NCBI GenBank assembly: GCA_023703655.1
Contig: CP097973.1
Coordinates: 602,170-666,169, forward strand
Length of the DNA stretch: 64,000 bases
Direction of reading: 5' to 3'
Origin: SAR86 cluster bacterium
GTDB taxonomy: Bacteria > Pseudomonadota > Gammaproteobacteria > Magnimaribacterales > D2472
Within the stretch, counting starts at the first letter, position 1. Each line of letters begins with the position of its first letter. Positions 55,681 through 64,000 of the stretch are shown piece after piece. Position numbers and translations under genes: made by a program. The notes under the pieces were generated by a model. The model saw only the letters and a list, made by a program, of their open reading frames with translations. It made no database searches and was not told the DNA's origin.

Positions 55681-57929
55681 TGTTTAGTAAAGAATTAGAA
55701 CAATCAATATCAAATTTGTTTGATGAAGCTCATAAATCAAACATTGAATACATAACTATTGAACATTTGTTATTAATGATTCTTAGTGATTATGATGTAA
55801 AGGAATCTTTATTATCATGCGATGTAAATATTGAAAATTTAAAAACACAAATCAGTGATCACATAAAAGAGACTTCCCCAATTAAAAATAATCATGAAGA
55901 ACCAGTAAAACCTACACTTGGTTTTCAGCGTGTTCTCCAAAGATCAGTATTTCATGTGCAATCATCTGGCAAAGGTATCGTTAAGCCAATTAATATTCTC
56001 GTTGCAATATTTTCTGAAAAAGAGAGTCACTCTGTTTATATTCTTTCCAAGCTTGGGGTTTCTCGATTAGATATAGTGAGTTATTTATCGCATGGCAAAA
56101 AAGAAAAAAACACTGAACCAAATGAAAATGCTCAACAAGAAGTTAGTAATGAAAATGAATTGGCTAGTGAGACTGATAACAAGTTTTTATTAAATCTAAA
56201 TGAACAAGCTACAAACGGAAAAATCGACAAGTTAATTGGAAGGAAAGAAGAAATATCAAGACTTATTCAAATTCTTGCAAGAAGAACAAAAAATAATCCC
56301 TTACTTGTTGGAGAATCTGGAGTTGGTAAAACTGCATTAGTAGAAGGACTAGCACATTTAATTGTTACTAAAAATGTTCCTAAATATTTAAATGATCATG
56401 TAATTTACCTACTAGATATTGGAGGGTTAATTGCGGGAACTAAATATAGAGGTGATTTTGAAAAACGGTTAAAAGAAGTAATGAGTTTTCTTGAGAGCCA
56501 AGAAAAATCTATTTTATTTATTGATGAAATACATACTATTATAGGGGCAGGTTCTGCTTCTGGAGGTACGTTAGATGTATCTAATTTATTGAAGCCTGCT
56601 TTAGGTAAGGGTACATTAAGATGTATTGGTTCTACCACTTTCAATGAATTTAGAGGTATCTTTAATCAAAATCAGGCTTTATCAAGAAGATTTCAAAAAA
56701 TAGATGTTATTGAGCCATCGATCGATGAATCAGTGGAAATCCTAAATGGTATTAAACAACTTTATGAAGATCACCATAATGTAAAATTTTCGGATAATTC
56801 AATTGAAACTGCAGTTAAGCTCTCAGATAAATTCTTGAATGATAGGTTTCTTCCTGATAAAGCGATTGACTTAATTGATGAAACTGGTGCCTTGCTTAAT
56901 ATAAACAGAAAGAATAAGAATAAAATTACTGTAAAAGATTTAGATATAGAAAAAACTATATCGAAGATTACTAAAATACCTGAAAAAACATTATCTAAAG
57001 ATGAATCTGTTAATTTAAAAAACCTTGAAAGAGATCTCAAAAGAGTTATTTTTGGTCAAGATAAAGCTATTGATGCTCTTTGCAATGCAATTAAACTATC
57101 AAGAGCAGGACTTAGAGATGATAATAAAACGATAAGCTCTTTTATCTTTGCCGGGCCAACAGGTGTTGGTAAAACAGAAATTTCTAAGCAGCTAGCCTCG
57201 ATTTTAGGAATTGAACTTATCAGATTTGATATGTCAGAATATATGGAAAGACATACTGTTTCTCGATTGATTGGAGCTCCCCCAGGATATGTAGGTTTTG
57301 ATCAAGGTGGTTTACTAACTGAGGCAGTTGTTAAAAATCCTTACTCTGTTCTTTTATTAGATGAAATAGAGAAAGCTCATCCTGATATATTTAATATACT
57401 TCTGCAAGTTATGGATAATGGAGTACTTACTGATAACAATGGCAGAAAAGCCGACTTTAGAAATGTAATTATAATAATGACTACTAATGCTGGTGCTGAA
57501 CTTCTTGAAAAGAAGTCTATTGGCTTCAATTCACAGTCAAATGAGACTGACGCAATTAAAACTCTTAAGAAACTCTTTTCTCCTGAATTTAGAAATAGAT
57601 TAGATGAAATAATACAGTTTAATTACTTACCCAAAAAAGTAATACTATCAATAGTAGATAAATTTCTTGTAAAGCTACAGGCACAATTAGATGAAAGGGG
57701 TATAGAGCTAATTTACTCTAATAAAGTAATTAATTGGATAGCGGAAGAGGGCTATGACAAGGTTATGGGTGCAAGACCAATGGAAAGATTTATCACTGAA
57801 AATATCAAGAAGCCTCTGGTGGATAGTATTTTATTTAGAAGTGATAAAAAGGGACATCAAATTAAAGTCGACTTTAAAGACGGGAAAGCTGTATTTACTA
57901 GTCCTAAAAAATCAGCAAAAGTAACTTGA
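55680..57929 (+). CDS. clpA: ATP-dependent Clp protease ATPase subunit ClpA
   Basis: A 749-residue, two-ring AAA+ unfoldase. An N domain of about 145 residues binds ClpS. D1 has Walker [10 protein letters not shown] (about 211-219) and D2 has GPTGVGKTE (about 493-501). [24 protein letters not shown] (residues about 517-540) is typical of D2. Near full length compared with about 758 in E. coli. The ClpP partner is not in the window. Its stop abuts that of the convergent infA gene. Confidence 0.97.
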   Translation: MFSKELEQSISNLFDEAHKSNIEYITIEHLLLMILSDYDVKESLLSCDVNIENLKTQISDHIKETSPIKNNHEEPVKPTLGFQRVLQRSVFHVQSSGKGIVKPINILVAIFSEKESHSVYILSKLGVSRLDIVSYLSHGKKEKNTEPNENAQQEVSNENELASETDNKFLLNLNEQATNGKIDKLIGRKEEISRLIQILARRTKNNPLLVGESGVGKTALVEGLAHLIVTKNVPKYLNDHVIYLLDIGGLIAGTKYRGDFEKRLKEVMSFLESQEKSILFIDEIHTIIGAGSASGGTLDVSNLLKPALGKGTLRCIGSTTFNEFRGIFNQNQALSRRFQKIDVIEPSIDESVEILNGIKQLYEDHHNVKFSDNSIETAVKLSDKFLNDRFLPDKAIDLIDETGALLNINRKNKNKITVKDLDIEKTISKITKIPEKTLSKDESVNLKNLERDLKRVIFGQDKAIDALCNAIKLSRAGLRDDNKTISSFIFAGPTGVGKTEISKQLASILGIELIRFDMSEYMERHTVSRLIGAPPGYVGFDQGGLLTEAVVKNPYSVLLLDEIEKAHPDIFNILLQVMDNGVLTDNNGRKADFRNVIIIMTTNAGAELLEKKSIGFNSQSNETDAIKTLKKLFSPEFRNRLDEIIQFNYLPKKVILSIVDKFLVKLQAQLDERGIELIYSNKVINWIAEEGYDKVMGARPMERFITENIKKPLVDSILFRSDKKGHQIKVDFKDGKAVFTSPKKSAKVT

Positions 57930-58148
57930 TTATCTTCCTCTAAAAGTAATTCTTCCTTTAGTTAAATCATAAGGAGTCATTTCTACTTTCACTTTATCAC
58001 CAGTGAGTATTCTGATGTAATGTTTTCTCATCTTGCCTGAGATATGAGCATCTATGATATGGCCATTCTCAAGCTTAACTTTAAATTGTGTATTAGGAAG
58101 AGTTTCTATTACTTCTCCATCAAATTCTAAGTTATCTTCTTTAGCCAT
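57930..58148 (-). CDS. infA: translation initiation factor IF-1
   Basis: A 72-residue S1-like protein with [38 protein letters not shown] and [12 protein letters not shown], all conserved in IF-1. It sits convergent to clpA, as in E. coli and pseudomonads. On the minus strand a TATTAT lies 7 bases before the ATG and no Shine-Dalgarno is seen, so the message may be leaderless. Confidence 0.98.
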   Translation of the reverse strand: MAKEDNLEFDGEVIETLPNTQFKVKLENGHIIDAHISGKMRKHYIRILTGDKVKVEMTPYDLTKGRITFRGR

Positions 58149-58219
58149 CGAAGCTATAATACATTAAATTTTGAGTAACCAATAATTATTATTATATTTT
58201 TGCTAAAGAGAGTATATTC

Positions 58220-58225
58220 TATAAT
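58220..58225 (+). promoter_or_regulatory. candidate -10 box for the first FkbM gene
   Basis: A perfect TATAAT ending 9 bases before ATG 58234, with no Shine-Dalgarno between. This is the same geometry as at trpS. Confidence 0.35.
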
Positions 58226-58233
58226 TTAAGCTG

Positions 58234-58974
58234 ATGAGTTCTACAAAACAAATTCTACTCGATCTATTAGTTCCTAGTTCGCTCCATCTACCTGCGAGGT
58301 ATAACTATTATAAATTCAAAGGATATATTGATAAGGAAATGTTATATGTTCAAGAACATCTCAACACAAATCATACCTTTCTTGATATTGGAGCAAATGC
58401 AGGTATTTATTCATATCATTTTAGAAATAAAATGAAAAAAATTGTCGCTTTTGAGCCTGTTAAAGAAATACTTATTTCGCTCGAAAACTTGAAGAGTAGA
58501 AATATTGAGATTCATAACTGTGCACTTTCAAATAACAATGATTATCTTGAAATTCATATACCAGTTGATAAATATGGTAATACAATCTCCTATACTGCAT
58601 CTTTAGAAGCTAGGAGTGAGAATACAGTTAAAAGAAGAATTGAAGTTAAAAAACTTGACGACTTTAACTATCAAGATATAAGTCTTATTAAAATTGATGT
58701 TGAGGGTCATGAACTAGAGGTACTTAAAGGAGGTTACGAAACAATTAAAAAATTTAAACCACCTTTGGTTATAGAAATTGAACAAAGACATTTAGCTTAT
58801 GATATGAGTAAAACATTAGACTATATTAAATGTATTGGGTATGAAATATTTTTTATAAATAATTCTGACCTATGTTCAATAAATAAATTTTCATATGATA
58901 AGCATCAAAAACCATATTTAGATAATGTTATGGATAAAAACTATATAAATAATTTTGTTTGCATGCCAATTTGA
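58234..58974 (+). CDS. FkbM-family SAM-dependent methyltransferase (first copy)
   Basis: A 246-residue class I methyltransferase without a signal peptide. SAM motif I is FLDIGANAGIYSYHF (about 49-63). The FkbM family mark is SLIKIDVEGHELEVLKGG (about 149-166). FkbM enzymes O-methylate sugars, polyketides or peptides, and are often found in glycan clusters. The substrate is unknown. It is followed by the propeller-like gene and then by a second FkbM gene. Confidence 0.85.
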   Translation: MSSTKQILLDLLVPSSLHLPARYNYYKFKGYIDKEMLYVQEHLNTNHTFLDIGANAGIYSYHFRNKMKKIVAFEPVKEILISLENLKSRNIEIHNCALSNNNDYLEIHIPVDKYGNTISYTASLEARSENTVKRRIEVKKLDDFNYQDISLIKIDVEGHELEVLKGGYETIKKFKPPLVIEIEQRHLAYDMSKTLDYIKCIGYEIFFINNSDLCSINKFSYDKHQKPYLDNVMDKNYINNFVCMPI

Positions 58975-58991
58975 ATAAATATGCTTTTAAA

Positions 58992-60296
58992 ATGACAAAT
59001 TTTGATCTATCAGCTGGTTACTATGAATCAAATTGGCCAGTTGAATGCGGCGGAAATAGAAGACAAAAGATATTCCACGGATCACTTAATGTTAAAAATA
59101 AGACCCATAATTTAACTACTAAGATTAATAATCGATGGAATGTAATGTTTATTCAAAGAGATGTTAATGAATTATATCTTACAGGGACAATGCCTAATTT
59201 TATTGGTGACAAACCATTTGGATGGGTACAAAAGTTGAACCCAGACAATCTAGAGGTTATGTATGAATCTCCAAATTTAGAATGTGGTGATCACATCTGG
59301 TGTGGTGCTATTGCAGCACATGTAAATGGCACTATCATTAATGTGAATGGTTCATTTATGCATATTCTTGATGATAAATGTAATGTAATAAAGGAAATAA
59401 AACTTCCAATTAATCAAGCTCATAATGGCCTGTTAATTCTTTCAGATGGAAGTATTGTTACAAAGGACATTCGTTTATCCAATGATTTTGCATCTACGTT
59501 AACTAGACTAAGTCCTGATGGAAAATTAATAGGTAAGCCTCTTAAGCTGCCAGAAGGATCGATGGGAAGAATAGCTTGTGATATTGATGGGGATGGAGAA
59601 TGTATTTATATACCTGGCGTAGAGCATATATTTAAAATTAAAGTAAAAAAAGATTCATTATCATTGGATAAAAAATGGGTAATTAAATATAGAGAAAATG
59701 GCGGAGATTATGGATTGGCATGGGATGGCTGTATATCGAATAATCATATTTGGTTAATGAATAACGGTGATATTGAATCTGTTCGTTCTATTTTTAATCA
59801 ACATCCAAATGGAAGATTTACATCTCCACCGGGAACACTAAGTTGGCAAAGACCTGCACTATGGAAAGGCAATCAACAACTTCTCAAGATTTCAACAACT
59901 AGCAATAAAGTTGATTACATAAATATTTCAGATAAAACTGGAGGAGGGATTATAGCTCCACCTGTTGCGATACCTAAATACAACTTATGTATAGCGTGGG
60001 ATAGTTTAAATGGTGGATTATATGCAGTTGATCAAAACACACTTCAAATTAAGTGGTCGATCGATATTAGACCAACAATGCAACCTATAGTATTTAATAA
60101 ATCTGATGAACTTGTAATAAATAGTTATGAGAATAAATCAGATCATATTGTTGTGATTGATGTCAAAAATGGTGAGTTACTTCAAAAAATAGATTTAAAA
60201 TCACCATTAGCAAACGGCATGTTTTTAACTCCAGGAATTGATAATGATGTATATTATTGTTCAACATTAGCAATCGCAAAAATTAAATGGTTATAG
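58992..60296 (+). CDS. PQQ-type beta-propeller-like protein of unknown function
   Basis: A 434-residue protein from ATG 58992. TTG codons at 58959 and 58971 are in-frame alternatives; the first lies within the end of the FkbM gene. No signal peptide is visible. I do not recognise the family firmly. Blade-like repeats can be seen: ECGDHIWCGAIAAHVNGTIINVNG (about 96-119), AHNGLLILSDGSIVTKDIR, NLCIAWDSLNGGLYAVDQNTLQIKW and HIVVIDVKNGELLQKIDL. These suggest a seven- or eight-blade propeller of the PQQ or arylsulfotransferase type. The His in AHNGLLIL may be functional. Its place between two FkbM methyltransferases suggests the same pathway. Confidence 0.55.
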   Translation: MTNFDLSAGYYESNWPVECGGNRRQKIFHGSLNVKNKTHNLTTKINNRWNVMFIQRDVNELYLTGTMPNFIGDKPFGWVQKLNPDNLEVMYESPNLECGDHIWCGAIAAHVNGTIINVNGSFMHILDDKCNVIKEIKLPINQAHNGLLILSDGSIVTKDIRLSNDFASTLTRLSPDGKLIGKPLKLPEGSMGRIACDIDGDGECIYIPGVEHIFKIKVKKDSLSLDKKWVIKYRENGGDYGLAWDGCISNNHIWLMNNGDIESVRSIFNQHPNGRFTSPPGTLSWQRPALWKGNQQLLKISTTSNKVDYINISDKTGGGIIAPPVAIPKYNLCIAWDSLNGGLYAVDQNTLQIKWSIDIRPTMQPIVFNKSDELVINSYENKSDHIVVIDVKNGELLQKIDLKSPLANGMFLTPGIDNDVYYCSTLAIAKIKWL

Positions 60297-60315
60297 CAAT
60301 CCCTATAATGAAGAT

Positions 60316-61206
60316 ATGCATTTTAAAGTTAAAAATAATTTACTAAGAAAGATTTATTCCTACTTTTTGAGGAAAGCTCTTTTTAGAAATAGAGACGATT
60401 TTCATGCATCTAATAAACCAATATATGCAGGATTATTAAATGAATATATATCAATTGATATCATGGTTGATGGAGTTTACGATCTCAAATCAATTAATGA
60501 AATTATTGAATTGGTTGAGTCAAACTATTTAGTAAAGAAGATAGATACACTTATTGATATTGGTGCAAATATAGGAAATCATTCTTTATTTCTTGCTAAA
60601 TATTTTAAACAAATCGAAGCCTTTGAGCCTAATCCATTTACGTTTGAACTATTAAAGTTAAATGCTTCAAAATACCAAAATATAAATATTCATAATTTTG
60701 GATTATCTTCTAAGGAAGGTACGTTTTTTTTATCAGAAGATTCAAGAAATCTCGGTGGCTCAAAGATATATTCAGACAGAAATCATATTCCAACACAGCT
60801 AGAGACAAGAGAAGTAAACTTAAAAAAATTAGATGATCTTGAAATGCTTTGCTCAAAAAACGAAGTCCTTATAAAACTGGATGTTGAGGGCCATGAATTA
60901 AAAGTTCTTGAAGGATCTCGAAATTTTATAATTAAAAATACGCCCGTAATTTGTTTTGAACAACACATTGATGACTTTAATAATTCTGAGTCTCCATGTA
61001 TAAATTTTCTTTATGATTTGGGTTATGAATTTTATTTATTTAAAAGCAATTTCGAAAAATATAAACCGTTTATTCTAAAAACTATTTTAAAATCAATTTT
61101 CTCAGAAAGATTTACACTTTCTAAAATAAATGAATTTAAGCCTATGTTTTATGATTCAATTATTGCTATTCATAAAGATTCGATAAGTAGTATTAATTTA
61201 ACATAA
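60316..61206 (+). CDS. FkbM-family SAM-dependent methyltransferase (second copy)
   Basis: A 296-residue methyltransferase with about 60 N-terminal residues not present in the first copy. SAM motif I is LIDIGANIGNHSLFLAKYF (about 77-95) and the family motif is VLIKLDVEGHELKVLEGS (about 184-201). It is recognisably related to the first copy but clearly diverged, so it is probably not a recent duplicate. It begins 19 bases after the propeller-like gene. Confidence 0.85.
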   Translation: MHFKVKNNLLRKIYSYFLRKALFRNRDDFHASNKPIYAGLLNEYISIDIMVDGVYDLKSINEIIELVESNYLVKKIDTLIDIGANIGNHSLFLAKYFKQIEAFEPNPFTFELLKLNASKYQNINIHNFGLSSKEGTFFLSEDSRNLGGSKIYSDRNHIPTQLETREVNLKKLDDLEMLCSKNEVLIKLDVEGHELKVLEGSRNFIIKNTPVICFEQHIDDFNNSESPCINFLYDLGYEFYLFKSNFEKYKPFILKTILKSIFSERFTLSKINEFKPMFYDSIIAIHKDSISSINLT

Positions 61207-61216
61207 TATATATTAT
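61203..61216. repeat. 14-bp AT palindrome, copy 2
   Basis: Identical to the ATAATATATATTAT at 176-189. It overlaps the last bases of the second FkbM gene and lies 32 bases before the short leader ORF of the oligopeptidase gene. Confidence 0.4.
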
Positions 61217-61248
61217 GCGAAGTAATATATTTATGTAAAGGGAAACTT

Positions 61249-61287
61249 ATGCTCCAACCTATTAATAGATTATTATTAAAAACATGA
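61249..61287 (+). CDS. possible 12-codon leader peptide ahead of the oligopeptidase gene
   Basis: A short frame encodes MLQPINRLLLKT. It has one of the better Shine-Dalgarno sites in the region (AAAGGGAAA, 61237-61245) and its TGA overlaps the ATG of the next gene as ATGA. That is a standard re-initiation geometry, while the downstream ATG has no Shine-Dalgarno of its own. It may act as a translational coupler. It may also be chance. Confidence 0.35.
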   Translation: MLQPINRLLLKT

Positions 61288-63389
61288 AGACATCATTTAA
61301 AGTATTAAATTTTGTACTGCTATTTATTATGATAAGTTCTTGCGATATGAATCAAGTGTCTAAACCCTCGCCCAAAAAAGTTCCTTTTGAACTAACGCAA
61401 CATAATGATAGAAGAATTGATAACTATTATTGGATTCGAGATGATGAAAGAAATGATCCAGAGGTTATTGAATACCTAGAATCAGAAAATGCATATGCGG
61501 ATGCATGGTTTAAATCAAAACATGATTACAAATCTGAGATTGTTACTGAGCTAATTGCTCAAGTGCCTGATGAAGAAATTTCATTTCCGGTTAAAAATGG
61601 AGATTTTAAATATTTCAGAAAAATTCAAAAGAATGATCAACTTCCAAAATATTTTAGAACAGATGCAGCTAATAAAACTGTAATGTATCTAGATCCTAAT
61701 ATTAAACTCAGAAATCAAAAATATTATTCAATAGGTTCAGTTTCCCCCTCCCCTGATAATAATTTAATAGCATTTACAGAAGATAATAATGGCAGAAGAC
61801 AATACGATATTAAATTCCTTAATCCTATTACGCTTGATATAAGAAATCCAAAGATTGACGATGCATCAGGTAACATTATTTGGTCAAAAAATAATAAGCA
61901 TATTGTTTATCTAAAAAAAGATCCTGAAACGCTCATAAGCAACTCGGTTTATGTGCATACAATTGGTACCTCATCATCAAAGGATAAACTGATATATCAA
62001 GAAATAGATCCTGAGTACAACATAGATATATCTAGATCAAAATCAAAAAAATTTGTATACATAAATGTTGAAGCAACTAATGATAATGAAATTTATCTAG
62101 TCGATCTTGATGATCCAATAGCGAAACCAATGTTATTTCTAAAAAGATCAACTAATCATCTTTACTATCTTGAACATGTTGATGGTGAAAGTTTTTATGT
62201 AAGAACTAATAAAAACGCTCCTAATTTTAAGGTTTTAAAAGTAAACAGCCTTAGTCAAATTGATCTAAAAAATGCTGATGTAATCGTTGAACATAATGAA
62301 AATATTTTTATAAGTGATTTTCTTTCTCTAAAAGATACTTTAATTCTTGAGATTAGAGAGAATGGTCTACCAGAAATTGAGATCATTGATATTTCAAATC
62401 AACAAAGAAATCGACTTGAATACGCTAACAATGCTTACAATGTTTTTTTAAATTCAAATAATATATCAGATCAAAATGGGTTTTATTTTAACTATTCTAG
62501 TCTTACCTCTCCAAGCTCCATTTATTACTACAATTTTTTAACAAACAAACAGGAAATTAAATGGGAAAAAAATATCTCTTTGTATGATAAAAAAAATTAC
62601 GTTGATGATCGTTTTTTTATTGAGGCACGTGATGGGGTCAAAGTACCCGTGATGACACTTCGACATAAGGATACCAGCCCACAAAACGCACCAATCTTAT
62701 TTTATGGCTACGGTTCATATGGCATCTCTCAAGAAGCAAGGTTTAGAGAAACACTTATTCCTTTGCTAAATAGAGGTTTCATATTTGCGGTGATCAATAT
62801 TAGAGGTGGTGGAGAGATGGGTAAGCATTGGTATGAGAATGGCAGAATGTTTAACAAAATGAATACTTTCTATGATTTTAATGATGGTGTAAGGGAAGTA
62901 TTAAAAAAAGGTTTGGGTGATCCTAAAAATGTATTTGCACAAGGAGGTAGCGCAGGAGGCTTGCTAATGGGTGCCATAATAAACTTAGAGCCTAAACTTT
63001 ATAAAGGTATATTATCGGGGGTCCCATTTGTTGACGTCCTTACAACAATGTCAGATCCTAGCATTCCACTTACAACATTTGAATATGATGAATGGGGAAA
63101 TCCTAATAATAAAGATGAGTATTTGTATATGAAAAGATATTCTCCTTATGACAATATAAAAGAATTAAATTATCCTGCTGTATTTGTTACTTCGAGCTTA
63201 TTTGATTCGCAAGTTCAATATTTTGAACCTGCAAAATATGTTCCAAAATTACGAGATTATAGTCAGTCAAAAAATCCCATCCTAATGAAAATGAATCTAA
63301 TAGGTGGGCACGGGGGTTTAAGTGGGAAAATAAATCAATTCAATGAAGTTGCTGAGGAATATAATTTTATAATTAACTTACTCGAATAG
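61284..63389 (+). CDS. prolyl oligopeptidase family (S9A), oligopeptidase B-like lipoprotein
   Basis: A 701-residue lipoprotein; the signal sequence ends MISSCD, so Cys20 would be lipidated. It has an N-terminal propeller region (DNYYWIRDDERNDPEVIEYL at residues 46-65) and a C-terminal hydrolase domain. The nucleophile is Ser556 in GGSAGGLLMG, the Asp lies in SSLFDSQV and the His in GGHGG. RGGGEMGKHWYENGR is typical of oligopeptidase B. It would cleave short peptides in the periplasm or at the outer membrane. Confidence 0.93.
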   Translation: MKTSFKVLNFVLLFIMISSCDMNQVSKPSPKKVPFELTQHNDRRIDNYYWIRDDERNDPEVIEYLESENAYADAWFKSKHDYKSEIVTELIAQVPDEEISFPVKNGDFKYFRKIQKNDQLPKYFRTDAANKTVMYLDPNIKLRNQKYYSIGSVSPSPDNNLIAFTEDNNGRRQYDIKFLNPITLDIRNPKIDDASGNIIWSKNNKHIVYLKKDPETLISNSVYVHTIGTSSSKDKLIYQEIDPEYNIDISRSKSKKFVYINVEATNDNEIYLVDLDDPIAKPMLFLKRSTNHLYYLEHVDGESFYVRTNKNAPNFKVLKVNSLSQIDLKNADVIVEHNENIFISDFLSLKDTLILEIRENGLPEIEIIDISNQQRNRLEYANNAYNVFLNSNNISDQNGFYFNYSSLTSPSSIYYYNFLTNKQEIKWEKNISLYDKKNYVDDRFFIEARDGVKVPVMTLRHKDTSPQNAPILFYGYGSYGISQEARFRETLIPLLNRGFIFAVINIRGGGEMGKHWYENGRMFNKMNTFYDFNDGVREVLKKGLGDPKNVFAQGGSAGGLLMGAIINLEPKLYKGILSGVPFVDVLTTMSDPSIPLTTFEYDEWGNPNNKDEYLYMKRYSPYDNIKELNYPAVFVTSSLFDSQVQYFEPAKYVPKLRDYSQSKNPILMKMNLIGGHGGLSGKINQFNEVAEEYNFIINLLE

Positions 63390-63420
63390 AGCTATACTTA
63401 AAAATAAATGTGGGGGAATG

Positions 63421-64000
63421 ATGATTAGTATTAATAAAAAAAATATTTTTGGTTTTGTTTTTCTATTGCTTTCTGCTTTTACACACGCAGAAGTACTTAT
63501 GCAGCCAACTAGCTACTCAAAAGATTTATATAAGCTAGATATTCTTGATGGTACATATAATAAAACTATTGATCATCCAAACAAATTTCTAGATTTTAAA
63601 TATGGTGATCGTGTAGCAAATACTTCGCAAATAACTAATGCTATTTTGTCATGGGCAGAACAAAGCGAACGTCTTCAAGTTGTTGAATATGCCAAAAGTC
63701 ACGAAGGAAGATCTTTGTTTGCACTATATATATCATCTCCAAAAAATATTAATCGTTTAGATGAAATTAAATCTAATGTTGGCTTATTGTCTGATGCAAG
63801 AAAAATTAATGATTCAAAGGCACGTGAACTTATTGCGGAACTCCCTGCAATTGCATGGATGGCCTACTCTATTCATGGAAATGAAACATCGGGTGCTGAT
63901 GCAGCACTTGGTATTGTTTACCATCTTATAGCTAGCACCGATCAAGAAATAGTTAACATGCTTGATAATATGGTTGTAATAGTTGACCCAATGATGAATC
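63421..64000 (+). CDS. M14-family zinc carboxypeptidase, N-terminal part (runs off right edge)
   Basis: The frame is open from ATG 63421 to the end of the window, 193 codons. An ATG one codon earlier is possible, but GGGGG at 63412-63416 fits 63421 better. A signal peptide (IFGFVFLLLSAFTHA) is followed by the M14 fold start, with VVEYAKSHEGRSLFALYIS and the zinc motif HGNE (His152 and Glu155) in AYSIHGNETSGADAAL. It is an exported peptidase. TATACT at 63393-63398 is a possible -10 box. Confidence 0.9.
   Translation, partial: MISINKKNIFGFVFLLLSAFTHAEVLMQPTSYSKDLYKLDILDGTYNKTIDHPNKFLDFKYGDRVANTSQITNAILSWAEQSERLQVVEYAKSHEGRSLFALYISSPKNINRLDEIKSNVGLLSDARKINDSKARELIAELPAIAWMAYSIHGNETSGADAALGIVYHLIASTDQEIVNMLDNMVVIVDPMMN

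Noticed and set aside
1-64000. Mobile elements, CRISPR arrays, prophage or defence islands
   Set aside because: No transposase, integrase, repeat-spacer pattern or restriction or toxin gene was seen; all gaps are short and filled by ordinary genes.

Overview
The window looks like a chromosomal segment from a streamlined, AT-rich marine gammaproteobacterium, most likely of the SAR86 type. This is inference from gene content and packing, because there is no rRNA here to place it. The signs are extreme gene density (no gene-free stretch reaches 300 bases and most neighbours overlap), a TonB-dependent receptor and several exported peptidases or esterases, an Na+-translocating NADH:quinone reductase, and gammaproteobacterial gene order around lolCD-exbBD-msbA-lpxK-kdsB-murB, mfd-gap-nqr and aceA-purB-mnmA-icd-clpSA-infA. 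No insertion sequence, prophage, CRISPR array or integrase was seen.

Layout: (1) 1-8342 is an accessory, scavenging-type region. It holds the start of a TonB receptor, a BCCT transporter overlapping an alpha/beta hydrolase, a type-B carboxylesterase, gamma-glutamyltransferase, an exported esterase, tRNA-Ser(TGA) followed directly by a hotdog thioesterase, and a DUF3089 protein. (2) 8366-18329 holds transporters (GPH symporter, MATE, MFS), a DUF349 protein, trpS, hemH, a dienoyl-CoA-reductase-like SDR and an aldehyde dehydrogenase. (3) 18331-26928 is a cell-envelope operon: a single LolC/E permease, LolD, ExbB, ExbD, an in-frame MsbA-LpxK fusion, a YcaR-type zinc peptide, KdsB and MurB, then a LysE-type exporter and a DUF1285 protein. 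(4) 26930-41318 is fatty-acid/acyl-CoA oxidation: a DUF885 lipoprotein, ETF-quinone oxidoreductase, EtfB/EtfA and two separate pairs of acyl-CoA dehydrogenases, one on each side of nfuA, csiV and mfd. (5) 41326-49911 holds a long-form GAPDH and the complete nqrABCDEF-apbE-nqrM set. (6) 49908-58148 holds isocitrate lyase, purB, mnmA, icd, clpS, clpA and infA. (7) 58234-61206 holds two FkbM-type methyltransferases flanking an unknown beta-propeller-like protein. (8) 61284-64000 holds an oligopeptidase B-like lipoprotein and the start of an M14 carboxypeptidase.

How the genes work together: electrons from the acyl-CoA dehydrogenases pass to EtfAB and then to the quinone pool through ETF-QO, while NADH enters the same pool through Na+-NQR. 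The sodium gradient could then drive the BCCT and GPH symporters. Isocitrate lyase beside icd gives a glyoxylate branch suited to growth on acetyl-CoA.

The most notable observations are the MsbA-LpxK fusion; the two acyl-CoA dehydrogenase pairs whose members lack complementary motifs, which suggests heteromeric enzymes; seven of seven convergent gene pairs with no intergenic space, three of them sharing one TTAA; TATAAT boxes 7-9 bases before several start codons that lack a Shine-Dalgarno, which suggests leaderless mRNAs; a 12-codon leader ORF before the oligopeptidase; and the FkbM-propeller-FkbM cassette.
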